This document shows, piece by piece, positions 37,096-47,123 of a DNA stretch of 60,000 bases. Made by a program: the position numbers and the translations under genes. This DNA is from Hydractinia symbiolongicarpus (lineage: Eukaryota; Cnidaria; Hydrozoa; Anthoathecata; Hydractiniidae). The notes beneath the pieces are model-generated. The model had not been told where the DNA came from. It saw nothing but the letters and a program-made list of their open reading frames with translations, and made no database searches. The stretch lies in the NCBI RefSeq assembly GCF_029227915.1, contig NC_079886.1:7876001-7936000 (forward strand). The letters run 5' to 3'. Each line of letters starts with the position of its first letter. Positions within the stretch are counted from its first letter, which is position 1.

Positions 37096-37205
37096 AAAAG
37101 GCGACGCTATTACTGGTCTCGGGGGGGTGTGCTCAGATCTGAGTACGCCCCGAGACCAGTTTTACTAACGGAACCAGGCATTTATTGCTTCCTACTGAGA
37201 TGTGT
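37096..37205 (+). repeat. Bro-N gene fragment duplicate containing a long palindrome
   Basis: Bases 37096-37205 match the Bro-N gene at about 37440-37550 (aggcgacgctattactg, then ttttactaacggaaccaggc and ttattgcttcctactgag). The middle has become a near-perfect palindrome: ACTGGTCTCGGGG (37112-37124) pairs with 37148-37160, around an inner CTCAGATCTGAG. The full gene has only the shorter GGACAGATCTGTCC at this place. It looks like the remains of a tandem Bro-N gene. Confidence 0.7.
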
Positions 37206-37264
37206 TTTGTATAAATTTCGCCCATGCAAAAGGATTTTCGGATTTGAAAAATTACAAGTAAAAG

Positions 37265-38083
37265 ATGTCTCTTGTAATGGTTGATTATTTCGAAGGAAAA
37301 CAATTCCGATCATTCTTTGTCGAGGGTAAAGGTCAATGTATCGTAGCCTCCAATGTTTGGGGAGCCGCAGGATATAAGCGGGAAGCGGGAGTAGTAAAAG
37401 CCCTTCAGCGATATGTTCCCAGGAAGTATAAAATGCGGATAGGCGACGCTATTACTGATCTCCAAGGGGTGGACAGATCTGTCCATCTACATGCAGACAC
37501 GATTTTACTGACGGAACCAGGCCTTTATTGCTTCCTCCTGAGGTGTGGTCAACTTGACGCAGGTTCATTCTTGGAGTGGGTTGTAGAGGAGGTGCTACCC
37601 AGAGAAATGCGAAAGCTTGCTGCAACCATCGAAGAAAAAGATACGGCCCTGACGCTCCTCGAAAATGATCTCGAAAACAGGGATAGACAACTTATGGTGC
37701 TGGAGGACGATCTTGAGGAAAAAGATCGACAACTTGGTGAACTAAGGTGGAGACATGTCCCACACCGACATCAATATGATAACGTGCTATGCGTGGTTGA
37801 CAAAAACGATCCTCACGAGCGTGGAAAAAAAGGGAGACACAGGCACTTAATGAACCGATGCCAGCGTAGGCAACTGAGTACGAGAATAAATACGTTACAA
37901 GTGATGTACCTCAATGTGATCGCAAGGAAACCAGAATAAAACGATCCAAATGCTGTTCATGCCTGGTGCCGATTTAGGGACGATACTCTTGGTATTGAGA
38001 ACTTTTACCGCAACCATTTCACATTACCTGACAATGATACGCGGGAGATGTTCGAGGGGCTGTTTGACATCGATATGTCGTAA
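37265..38083 (+). pseudogene. Bro-N domain protein with coiled coil, split by one in-frame stop
   Basis: ATG at 37265. Residues 1-110 resemble the Bro-N (baculovirus repeated ORF) DNA-binding domain, including FVEGKGQCIVASNVWGAAGY and LLTEPGLYCFLLRCG. Residues 118-160 form a charged heptad-rich coiled coil with two copies of an EDDLEEKDRQL-like unit. The frame meets TAA at 37937 and continues in phase to 38083 (FYRNHFTLPDNDTREMF). One substitution could explain the break. Bro-N proteins are common in large DNA viruses and some phages, where they are thought to bind DNA. The gene is followed at 38109-38135 by an imperfect hairpin. Confidence 0.7.
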
Positions 38084-38333
38084 GCAGGTGATGCGACAGC
38101 TTACGTGATTTTTGTGAGTCACAAGAGTCACAAAATTTGTTGATATTCGCCACATGTTTCAAGGCGTCGAAACCACGCTTTGAGCTTCATGGTCAGAACC
38201 CAGCATGGCATGCCGGGGTAAAGGAAGGTCGAAATTGAGCAGTGTATTTGCTAGAACGACATAAATCAACTTCCAACTGAGCGGTTCCTCCGCAGCGGGG
38301 GAACCAGTGAAATGGCCTTCAGACTCGAGAAAT

Positions 38334-39360
38334 TTACCACTCTTTGACATGCTCTGGAGGTACTTCAACATCTTCTGGAATCAGCATCAATTCCTCTGCT
38401 ACGAAACTACGCTCAGGCTCACCTTCAAGATAATACAACAGACGGCTACCCGCTACAATGTGGTCCAACCTATATTTTTTCTTGCTCCACCAGGCGTCCA
38501 TTGCACGTCTTCTCGCATCCCCATGCTTTTCTCCTGGCTGCAGGAGGAATGAATACAATCCATCATCAAGTAAAGGCTTTTCCTTGGGATATTCCTAGCT
38601 TTTTGCGAGTGGAAAATTCGTCTAGCTTGATCGCCTTCAAAGGTTTTATACCGATCATGGCAGTCTTGGTGTTGTTGAGACTTTTGACGATAGTGTAATG
38701 GTTTTTCACCCAGATGCTACTAGTCTCGTCAGAGACTAACTCTTGTGCATCCTGAGGTTTGAAGAGCCTCTCCGCAAGCATCTTGTTATATGACTCGACA
38801 AAGGCAGTGAAAGTATGGTGGTACTTGGTGGTTGCCCGCTTAATCTCGACCCCTTTGCTTTCTAACAGCTTCGTCACGTCTGACTTGAACTGTGACCCGT
38901 TGTCGCACTGAAAAATCTTCGGATAGCGGAGAGGTCCCGCTTTATAAATGTCCTTGATCATATCAGCAGCATCGCTGGCCTTTTTCGTACGCAAAGGCCT
39001 CGCTACCTTGTATCTCGAAACCAAATCGATGCTGGTGAGAATGTATTTGTACACGTTGCCGTAGACTTTGTCATGAGGTATGTAGAGCAAGTCAAACTGA
39101 TGCATTTCATTAGGTTTTGTAATGGTAAAATGGGGATAGTTGATGTTTTTAGGTCCTCGAATATGTCAGAACCATAGGAGTCGCCGAAACAGCCAGTGAG
39201 TGACCTTCCTTTTGGATAGTCCAGCTTCTAAAGATAGCAATTTAACGGCCTTCCGACCAGTCAAGAGATACTCTGGATTGTAGTAAATTTTGCTTAGTTT
39301 TTCGGCTCCTTCTCTGTAGGGATATGTGTTACTCCTTTTGACATCTTTAATATATGCCAA
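38334..39360 (-). pseudogene. Polinton retroviral-type integrase, frameshifted
   Basis: N-terminal part at 39360-39166 (PEYLLTGRKAVKLLSLEAGL). Core at 39105-38566, with the catalytic acids in HQFDLLYI, FQCDNGSQF and FVESYNKM (the DDE triad of rve integrases). The C-terminal chromo/SH3-like part is at 38558-38334 (YRLDHIVAGSRLLYY). Frame breaks lie near 39110-39165 and near 38590. In Polintons this enzyme inserts the linear DNA copy. The triad residues remain visible although the gene is broken. Confidence 0.88.
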
Positions 39361-39392
39361 AAAAAAACGTTCTAGCGCTGTCTGACTTTACA

Positions 39393-39785
39393 TTACTTAT
39401 ACGCTGCAAACCCAAAAAGGGCTAAGGATCCAACAATGAACGTTAGTTCACCGTCTTGTTGTTGCTTGGAAGGCGTGTAAAAATCGGATAATTTTGAAGC
39501 TTTTTCGATCGTTGCGATATAGTACTCTCTCATCCCTTCATCGAGCTCCTTCAAACTCTCTCCAGCTCGCCTTTTCAACTATCGTTGATGATTATACCAA
39601 CCGATCTTTGCCTGCCGATCCCTCACCCACTGTTGCTGTGCTGCTTGAAGTTGTTCAATTGCTTTATCGTGCTGTTTCTGTTCTTCTTCACGATGCCCTG
39701 ACAGCTTACTGAACAGTAAATTCGATCCAGAGAATGCTAATGCATTAATCGCAGCACCTGCTACGAGAACACCGATAGTTGCCAT
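39393..39785 (-). pseudogene. Small Polinton protein with N-terminal hydrophobic segment
   Basis: Two adjacent minus-strand pieces, 39785-39579 and 39578-39393, form one protein interrupted by a stop at the join. The start has a hydrophobic stretch (MATIGVLVAGAAINALAF). The middle is Gln/Lys/Glu-rich and helical (KAIEQLQAAQQQW). The end is again hydrophobic (FIVGSLALFGFAAYK). The membrane topology and position between capsid and integrase suggest a virion-type protein. Function unknown. Confidence 0.55.
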
Positions 39786-39790
39786 TTATT

Positions 39791-41042
39791 TCAGTATTCC
39801 AGTGAGTGAAATCTACCATCTAAGATGTTCAGCTGAGCATCCTGAAGGAGGAACACGTAGCAGCGTTTATCGCCGGTTTCGTCTGCCTTCTTTGTTATGT
39901 GGAGAGTGATGCCATTGTTCAAACGTTGCAGGGGCCTTCCGGAACCGTGGAGACTATGATCAGGAAAGGCCCTAAAAATGATAAATAGGGCGTATTTTTC
40001 CGTGAAGAACTGCCCAATCGTCACCTTAGAATAGTGGCTACCGAACAAGTTTACGATCTGCTTGAGGTGGTCTTTCGGGAGCATCACGTGCGAGAAGAGT
40101 TCATTAGACTCACCGTCAACGGTGATGGATATCTTCTCGATCTTTGGATTGTAAAAGAATTGTTAGCGCCCGAGTAAGCCTTCACTTTTCCAGGGTCTAC
40201 GAACAGCAGCAAGACACCTTTTAGACTTTTGGCAGGGGTGTCGATTTGCAAATTGTAGCTGGTATCAGCCTTTTTCATGGTGACAACCTTACTTCGAAGA
40301 ATTTTTTCGTATGGCAAAGCGAGACGGCTGTACCGCGACATCATAGCGCTCGCGAGACCCTCGTGGTTTTAGTGCGATATTAGTGATCTTGTACGCGGCA
40401 TCCGGTGCTTTAGCTGCGGTATTTCCAACAGCTGCTGTGCCTCCATCTTTGAAAACGTCACCAAACGATGCAAATGTAGGACAAACTGCAGCCTGACGTA
40501 TAGCCCTGCCTGGTAGAACGGCAAGTCTCTCGTCAGTTCTAACATTTTTCCTAGAGGAATAAAAAAGGTGTTGCCATAGGCTGCCACGATTGCCTTTTCT
40601 TCATCTATGCCTACATGATCAGTCGCTTTTACCTGTAGGGCGCGGATTGTACCATCGTTGGGATTGATCCCCTCTACGATCAGGTTGTTTTCACGTTCAA
40701 GTTTTGGCAGCCAGAGATCCCGGTAGACTGCGAGTACATTGTAGTGGCTGATATTCTGCACCTCGTTGCCATTCAAGGTTATGCGAAGATTTTGCATCAA
40801 GGATTTACCTATATTGCTGACGATGGTGCGTTTCGTGTTTGTCCCCGTAAGTTCCAGATCGAAAAGCAGTTTGATACTCCCTGGAAAAATGACATGTTGG
40901 GGATGTCGACATAGAGGCCCTCATTTTGATTGATTGTCGACGGCACGTGGCTTACTTTTACACGCTGCTTCTTTCCTTTTATTGCCAGCATCGTTTTAAT
41001 CTCCGCGTAGGGATCGAGCTTAGTTCCGAACATATTACTCAT
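39791..41042 (-). pseudogene. Probable Polinton major capsid protein, four broken pieces
   Basis: Minus-strand open pieces 41042-40809, 40800-40369, 40344-40084 and 40087-39791 follow one another with only small gaps, totalling about 417 codons. They are beta-rich (RITLNGNEV, TFFIPLGKML, YALFIIFRAFPD, YVFLLQDAQLNI). Size, strand, position next to the integrase and beta-strand pattern fit the double jelly-roll capsid protein of Polintons. The assignment is by context and general appearance. At least three frameshifts or stops separate the pieces. Confidence 0.6.
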
Positions 41043-41089
41043 GCTTTATTATTAGCCAATTTTCGTTTCAAATAAATACCGATTAATCC

Positions 41090-42258
41090 AATAAACGAAG
41101 GAGACGACTTTACACCAGAGGAAAACATTCCAGACGAGGATGGGTCTTTCAGTAGGCCTGAGAACTTTTCCATCCAGCCTGATGTCAGCCCACGCTAACG
41201 CCAGAAGAGCAGGGTCAATCGCCTAGCAGCAACGCAAGAGCACGAGATACTACGACAAGGCAGAGCGAAGACCTACTAAAATTAAAGGTCGACGATCTTT
41301 ACGAACACCTTGGTGAGGAGCTGGGGCACCCAATCTTGAGATATGACAACGAGTTTGAGGCACGAGGAAACCAGCTTCTTTTCGATGGCCTAGAGATCAC
41401 GAAAAGGAATGGTGAATTACGGAGCGTTGCCGAGATACAGAGGAGGCTAGGTAGAAATGGCTTGCGAGCCATTTACAGAGTATACAACACCAAACAAAGG
41501 TGGAGCAATGGCTCAAAAACGTCTGAACGAGATTGTTCATGTCGAGGAGAAGGCCGATGATATTGAAATGATGACATTGCTAGGGAACGTCCTTGATGAA
41601 ACGGAGAGCCTTATGGCAGAAACGTCATCCACCGGTAAAGCCTTCATAGAACGTGATGATCTTCTACGACAGCGAGATCGCCAAAGCAGAAGCCAAGGTA
41701 AAAAGGCTTGAGGCGAAGAAAGCTGCACCTGGACTATCTGAGGAACAGCAAACTATCTGGAACGAAGACATTTCCAAGGCTAGGAAAGATCTAGAACGAC
41801 TCCAAGATCTAAAGGAAGCAGGACGACACTCAGACTCAACTGAAAGCAATTAAGGAAACGCTGATGAAAATCGCAGAAAGCGATAAGTCTCTGGTTGAAA
41901 AGCTTAAAATCTTGTTCAAGGAGCAAGGGATTATTATAGCAAGTATCGTCTTGGCTGTTGGTCTATTGATTTCTACCATCGTACTCGCAGTTACATGTGG
42001 AGGTTCCGCAACAGGCGCAGGCGGAAGTGCCGGAGGGAAAGGCTTTATACAGAGACAGCTGGAAAGGCTTGGGAAATTTTTTGAAATACCTGACAGGTAA
42101 GGTAGGTGCGGCGCTGCCAGGCATTATTGGCACGGTTGTCTAGTTCTTTTTTAGAATAGCAGCAAAAGTTGTCGAATACGCAGCCAAACGCCTCTACATG
42201 ACAATCGCTGCCGTCGCTGTTGTTGTGGCCTACGTTGGAAAGAGGGGGAAATCGTAGA
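41090..42258 (+). pseudogene. Polinton-associated acidic/coiled-coil membrane protein, disrupted
   Basis: Pieces in several plus-strand frames run from about 41090 (EGDDFTPEENIPDEDG) through 41336-41560 (RYDNEFEARGNQLLFDGLEI), 41457-41711, a coiled-coil region at 41653-41853 (AKAEAKVKRLEAKK) and a hydrophobic helix at about 41930-41995 (GIIIASIVLAVGLLIS). A Gly-rich segment and a second hydrophobic C terminus end at TAG 42256. An in-frame TAG also lies near 42140. The start is uncertain. Possibly a membrane-active virion protein; function not known. Confidence 0.55.
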
Positions 42259-42323
42259 TCGCGAAGCTCGAGTCTAATGTGTTGATCAACAGATCACAGG
42301 TGTACTGTGCTAGCAAATTAGAC

Positions 42324-43366
42324 CTATTTTTTAAGCCAGATGTAGGCAATGATTAGCCCTACCCCTGTTGTAATCAAAGCAGCTTTGTTGTCATCATGCT
42401 TACCTCTCTCGGGGTGTGGCACACGCACCCCGCCGGCTACCCCCTTTTCTAGCCTTAGTGCTTGGTGTTTTGAGGCTTTGCTACTGCGTGTGCTAATGCG
42501 TGTGCTATTCGACTTGCTAGCGTTAATCTGCGGGTTAACACCGATAGAGAAATACTCCTTGCTGATGAGAATTTTGTTCGTGAAATTTACAACATTTCCA
42601 ATATGAAGGTTCGTGTCACTGGGGATCAAGTAAACGCCATGAGCAACACTAAAATCCACCTTGGACCGCGCATATTTCAGCACATTTTGGAATTCGGCAA
42701 TTTCCCTTCTTGTATCGCTAGGCCTAATTACCAGGTCCTCAAATGTCGTCAGGTACAGGCGTTGAGTATCAATTGCGCTGCCTTGGTTTCCAATAATTCC
42801 AGATTTTGCATTTGCCTGGCTTTTAAGGATTAGGTAGGAATAGAAGCGCACGCTTTGGGATAACCGTTCAATACCAATACGAGTGAGGCCCTGGGATATT
42901 TCAATGATCCAGCGACTCCACGAGTCCTTGTTAAGATAGCTAGGGCCTGAACCAGGATAATCTTTGCGATGAATTTGCCAACTACTGAAGATGTTTCGTT
43001 TCTCCACTCCTGCTCACCGCCGGGTACTCCTAATACGCGAGCCAGTTGCTGGATTTCTTGTTTGTTGAAGGGGTTGTTTAGACGTCGAAATCTAACTGCC
43101 CCCGGTAAAGAGATGTTAAGATCCGATAGAATTTTACGGATTTGGAAATAGGTATGGAACCGATAAACAGCACGAATCATAGGCAACTCGGAGGTAAGAT
43201 GCTGCATGGAAATACCACAAGCAGATGTTGCACAGTAAGTAGCAAAAGACTGACGTATACCATCGGCTGAGACTTGTTTGGCCTCAGTTAGATGAGGATG
43301 ATTGCCTACTGGATGGGAAAAAATCGAAAATTTTGGCTTTGCTTCCCACCAAAGAGTTAAATGCAT
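42324..43366 (-). pseudogene. Polinton-associated protein of unknown function, one frameshift
   Basis: Minus-strand frames 43366-42830 (MHLTLWWEAKPKF start) and 43007-42324 overlap, and the shift falls near 42990. The whole is about 347 codons and ends in a hydrophobic segment (ALITTGVGLIIAYIWLKK). Its length and the C-terminal membrane helix suggest a virion component. It is convergent with the gene at 41090-42258. No family was recognised. Confidence 0.55.
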
Positions 43367-43478
43367 GGGGAGACATGCTTACATGGAGTTTTACACTCCA
43401 ATCTACCTGACAGACGAGCATCATCATGAAAAAAATGTTTCGTTCGTCGGAATAACGATGCATTTGCTTATAGAATAA

Positions 43479-44147
43479 ATGACTGATGTTATGAAGCTTT
43501 ACCCAACTTTATCACCAAATGCGCCTGAGCATCACCTAACGGCTTCACAATAGCACGATACTATCCACGAAAGTCAGGTCTACAGACTCAAAAAGATCGA
43601 AGAGATAGAGACGTTCTTTCGGGAAGAGATCAAAGAGAGAGAGAAACTCTACAAAAAGTTCAAGCTTTGGGTGGTGGGGTTTCGCTATGCTGATTACGGC
43701 ATGATCGCTGTTACTGTCATCACCTCTGCAGCAGGTATTGCCACGCTTGCAACCGGATTCAGTGCCCCAATAGCAATTGGTCTTGAAGCAGCTGCTCTTG
43801 CAGTACGGATGGGGCAAGTAGGTTTGAAGAATGCTTCCAAACGCATAGGCGCAAAATTGCACAAGCATGAGTGCATTAAACTCCTCTGAAGCAAGCTAGA
43901 CAGTGTCTACGATAAGATCTCCAGAGCGATCCAAGATGGTATAATTTCAGACGATGAGTTTACGTGGATCATCCAGGAAAAACAACGATACATGGTGCTC
44001 AAAGAGCAGATTCGACTACGAACAAAAAAAGCTGTGAATTCCATCAACGAGAATGAACGCGGAGAGTTGGTGGCACAAGGCAGGCAAGAAGCCAAAGATG
44101 AACTTTTGAAAAAACTGCAATCTGTACAGTATGCCAGCGGTACTTAG
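43479..44147 (+). pseudogene. Polinton-associated membrane protein with two in-frame stops
   Basis: A single continuous frame of 223 codons runs from ATG 43479 to TAG 44145, broken only by TAG at 43551 and TGA at 43887, with no frameshift. It encodes a basic/acidic helix (KIEEIETFFREEIKER), a long hydrophobic region (MIAVTVITSAAGIATLATGF) and a charged helical C terminus. Two point changes explain the breaks. Function unknown. Confidence 0.6.
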
Positions 44148-44276
44148 ATTCACCGCCTGCCTATTCAATCTGAGTTTTGTGCGAAAATTTTTCTAAAAAA
44201 CTACAGCCTCGACCCCACAGCCGATGCTCATTCTGAGCCGGAACTATGTGGCAAAGCGTGTAGCTCCGCGTTGCTG

Positions 44277-44566
44277 CTAGGCGATCACTTCTCCAGTATC
44301 TGGATCTATGAGAAAGTCGCCATCATGCACGACACGTCGCTGTTTTTTAGCGAGATCCCTCAAAGATTGTTCAAGATTTTTCTCCCATGCAATATTAGCA
44401 CAAGGCTCGCAGTAAGGCCGTCTGTTTGTGTTGAAACATCCTTGTACTTAGCTTTGCGAATTACCTCAACAAGAGCGTCCTTATTCATCGTAGAGTACCG
44501 AGGAAAGTGCAGCGATTTTGCTTCTTTTCGAAGTCCGTTCATGTTTGTTTGTATGGCTGGTTTCAA
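44277..44566 (-). pseudogene. Polinton-associated SAP-like protein, frameshifted
   Basis: Starting at 44566, residues 8-40 (MNGLRKEAKSLHFPRYSTMN, then KDALVEVIRKA) fit the SAP motif, a short helix-extension-helix DNA-binding fold. A frameshift near 44420 leads to a second frame with YCEPCANIAWEK, a possible zinc-binding CxxC, ending at a TAG at 44277-44279. SAP-like domains are common in Polinton and large-virus proteins. Role unknown, perhaps DNA attachment. Confidence 0.55.
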
Positions 44567-44587
44567 CCATATAAACCTTTACATCCA

Positions 44588-44944
44588 CTACAATTCAGTG
44601 AAGCTCTCGTCGTCATCAGAATCACTAAGATAGCAAGCGCCATACCTATCAACCTTTTTGTACCTACATTCTTCCAAGTAGATCTGTACGTAATAGTTTC
44701 TTCCTTGCCTGTAAATGCTCCCTATTTTTAGGATGGCTGTACACTCACAACCTCTCTGCGGGATCTTTTTCTTATGAAAGTTGGTTCTAAGCTCACCCTC
44801 CCACTCCTTAAGCTTAGGGTTGATTTGACGATCTTTCTTTACACTGATGTTGGCGAAGCAATGCCCCTCCAAAGACTCCACCTTGTTCAAGATCTTCTCG
44901 TATTTTCCTAACCACTCAGGATGGTCACAAAGATCGAATGACAT
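44588..44944 (-). CDS. Polinton-associated small protein, open reading frame intact
   Basis: A 118-aa minus-strand frame with start MSFDLCDHPEWLGKYEKILN and an acidic Ser/Asp-rich end. It includes several Cys residues (RGCECTAILK, YGACYLSDSDDD). It ends 22 bases before the SAP-like gene in the same direction, so the two may be co-transcribed or may once have been one gene. It is one of the few Polinton frames without a break. Function unknown. Confidence 0.5.
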   Translation of the reverse strand: MSFDLCDHPEWLGKYEKILNKVESLEGHCFANISVKKDRQINPKLKEWEGELRTNFHKKKIPQRGCECTAILKIGSIYRQGRNYYVQIYLEECRYKKVDRYGACYLSDSDDDESFTEL

Positions 44945-45196
44945 CGTGAACGCAGAAACCTCACTGTATTGAGAGACACCCCTAGAGTAGATTTTTTGGG
45001 GGGGGTCTATATCAATAATGCTCCTAGGTTGCTGTCTTGGTCCTGATAGCCAATCACGGATCGCTCATCTTTGTCTTTGTTTGCTGTTTAGTGGTATTGC
45101 ATTAGTGTAAAATTCCTTTGATTTAACAGTTTTGTCTCCGAATTTCAACAACATCTCTTTGTTGTAGAGACAAAACCTCAACTAGGGTCATTTTCC

Positions 45197-45452
45197 AGGG
45201 AATTCCACCACTACTCAAAATACCGTGGGATTTTGTCAGACCGAAGGCTATCGCTCGTTGAAAGTTTGATGGATGTGGGGGTCACGTGATCTTTTTACTC
45301 ATTTGAGGTATGATAGCAGTCACGTGACCTGTTTTACTCATTTGAGGTAAGATGAAGTCTGTGACGTCACAAGTAAAAACTGTATGTAATTTTTATAAGG
45401 GTTTGACCGTGGAAAATTGAAAACCTGCTTATATTCATCCCCCTCTATTACT
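45197..45452 (-). repeat. Polinton right terminal inverted repeat
   Basis: The inverted counterpart of 31026-31310. It keeps both 'CTCATTTGAGGTA' motifs and the CACGTGAC sites. It lacks about 38 bases present in the left repeat. Confidence 0.9.
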
Positions 45453-45586
45453 AGAATTAACCGCAGTGCAGGATATGCGTTAAGAATCCTACTTAATACG
45501 TATTTCATGGCAACGAGAAAGCCTAAAGCTTCAAATATTTTTAATCTACGACAAATTTCCTATCCGCGTTAATAGATACAGTACAT

Positions 45587-45749
45587 ATCCGCTAATTCGA
45601 ACACGCAAGGGATCAAAATATATGTTAGAATAAAAGATTGTTAGAATTAACCAGCAGTATAAATAGAAGAGTTTCATAAAGCAAGGGATTAATAATTTTG
45701 TTCGAAATGGCGGATGTTCGAATTAACGGCATTCGAATTGGCGGATAAA
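45587..45749. mobile_element. Short MITE-like remnant with 'ATCCGC(T/C)AATTCGAA' ends
   Basis: ATCCGCTAATTCGAAC on the left is matched by the inverted right end ATCCGCCAATTCGAAT. The right half contains further 'gttcgaatt' and 'ggcggat' pieces. About 160 bp. It lies between the Polinton and the 5 kb transposon array. Confidence 0.5.
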
Positions 45750-46439
45750 TTTTCTGATATAATTTCTGAGTATTCTATTTGATGCTTGCACAGCGGCGTA
45801 CAGTGGCCATGTTTAGACTACTTTTGCATGTTGAGGATCTTAACATTCCCGAAATTCCTAAAAAGAATGGTAAAAATGTTAAAAGCGGTATATTCTGAAT
45901 GTCTCTGTAGATTTTTTTAAATGACAACTTGCCAAGAGAATGGTAAGTATACAGCTCGTAGGTAATGTCAAATGCAGGAAAAATCAGCGATTTAAATGAG
46001 CAATTAATGTAAAAATGACATTTTCGTAACATCGCTTTTTAATTTTAAGATAGTTTTGAGTAATAACATCTTCATAACAAGACCAGATCATATAAATGTT
46101 TTTTCTTGATTTAAGAATTCTTCACATTGAATTAAACGGTTTCAATTCTGTAACATGGGGTAATCAAATTTGAGCCTCAAATGTTTATCGATTTTTAACA
46201 AAAAAAATTGAACAGATGGTTGCAAACTGTAACTTTTAGCTGAAATAAAACAGCGTTGTACTCAATCTTAACCACAAACTTCATTTTTTTTTATAAACCT
46301 TCCCAATGCGTGTACCCTTAGGGCCATTTGATTTTCAATTAAATTGAAAATCAAAAATCAAAATTTGTGAATAATTTTGATTTTCAATTCGATTTGAAAA
46401 TCAAAATTCAAAATTCAGTTTAAAATTTGAAAATTCAAA

Positions 46440-46800
46440 AATCAAAAATCAAAATTCAAAATTCAAAATTCAAAATTCAAAATTCAAAATTCAAAATTCA
46501 AAATTCAAAATTCAAAATTCAAAAATCAAAATTCAAAATTTCAAAACTTAAAATGACAGGTGGTACAATTGACAGGTGAATGCGTGTACCCTTAGGGCCA
46601 TTTGATTTTCAATTTAATTGAAAATCAAAAATCAAAATTTGTGAATAATTTTGATTTTCAATTCGATTTGAAAATCAAAATTCAAAATTCAGTTTAAAAT
46701 TTGAAAATTCAAAAATCAAAAATCAAAAATCAAAATTCAAAATTCAAAATTCAAAATTCAAAATTCAAAATTCAAAATTCAAAATTCAAAATTCAAAAAT
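46440..46800. repeat. ATTCAAA tandem arrays in transposon ends
   Basis: Runs of the 8-mer aaaattca occur in each left end (about 46440-46540 and 46715-46800). Shorter inverted runs are in each right end (about 51490-51545 and 56290-56345). They belong to the terminal inverted repeats and differ in copy number between copies. Confidence 0.8.
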
Positions 46801-46935
46801 CAAAAATCAAAATTCAAAATTTCAAAACTTAAAATGACAGGTGGTACAATTGACAGGTGGTTCAATTCTTGCATACCACTATTTTGTAACAATATTTATG
46901 ATGCAATAAGATTTAGGTTTCCCGCATTTTTTAGC

Positions 46936-46969
46936 CGACCCCCTGAACTGCGGCATAATTAGGGGGTCG
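46936..46969. promoter_or_regulatory. Hairpin and TATA region upstream of the RING-like gene (inner copy)
   Basis: CGACCCCCT (46936-46944) pairs with AGGGGGTCG (46961-46969). A TATATAAT box follows at 47049-47056, about 70 bases before the start codon. The arrangement is identical in the outer copy (51733-51766). It could be an internal transposase-binding or promoter control site. Confidence 0.45.
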
Positions 46970-47123
46970 TATAAACTGTTTTTCGTGTGGGTTCAAAAGG
47001 GCCTAGCCCTTGCATTAACCCCCTTTTTGGTGTGTCCTGGTACATGCCTATATAATCCCTCCAGTGAGGGGGGATAAGTCAGTTGCAGGATTAATTTGCA
47101 CACGATAGAAAGCGATATAAAAT

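Larger units (their letters stand above)
31026..45452. mobile_element. Polinton/Maverick element (about 14.4 kb), decayed
   Basis: The element is bounded by terminal inverted repeats of about 285 bp (left) and 256 bp (right). AGAAT lies just outside both ends (31021-31025 and 45453-45457), a candidate target duplication; 6 bp is usual for the family. Inside are the hallmark genes: protein-primed family B polymerase, retroviral-type integrase, A32/FtsK-type ATPase and a probable capsid protein, together with conserved unknown proteins and MSV199/Bro-N genes. The interior is clearly more GC-rich than the host DNA. Nearly all genes carry stops, frameshifts or deletions, so the copy is inactive. 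No adenovirus-type protease gene was recognised. Confidence 0.9.

Noticed and set aside
35000-38333. Search for an adenovirus-type cysteine protease gene
   Set aside because: No frame shows a convincing His/Cys catalytic arrangement; the gene is lost or unrecognisable in this copy.
42324-43366. Assignment as Polinton penton (minor capsid) protein
   Set aside because: No jelly-roll pattern could be shown by eye and the C-terminal membrane helix is not typical, so it is left as unknown.
31026-45452. Bacterial or viral contamination because of the higher GC content
   Set aside because: Terminal inverted repeats, a candidate target duplication and decayed genes show an element resident in the host genome.
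46440-46800. CRISPR-like array from the regular ATTCAAA repeats
   Set aside because: The units are adjacent 8-mers without spacers and belong to transposon ends.
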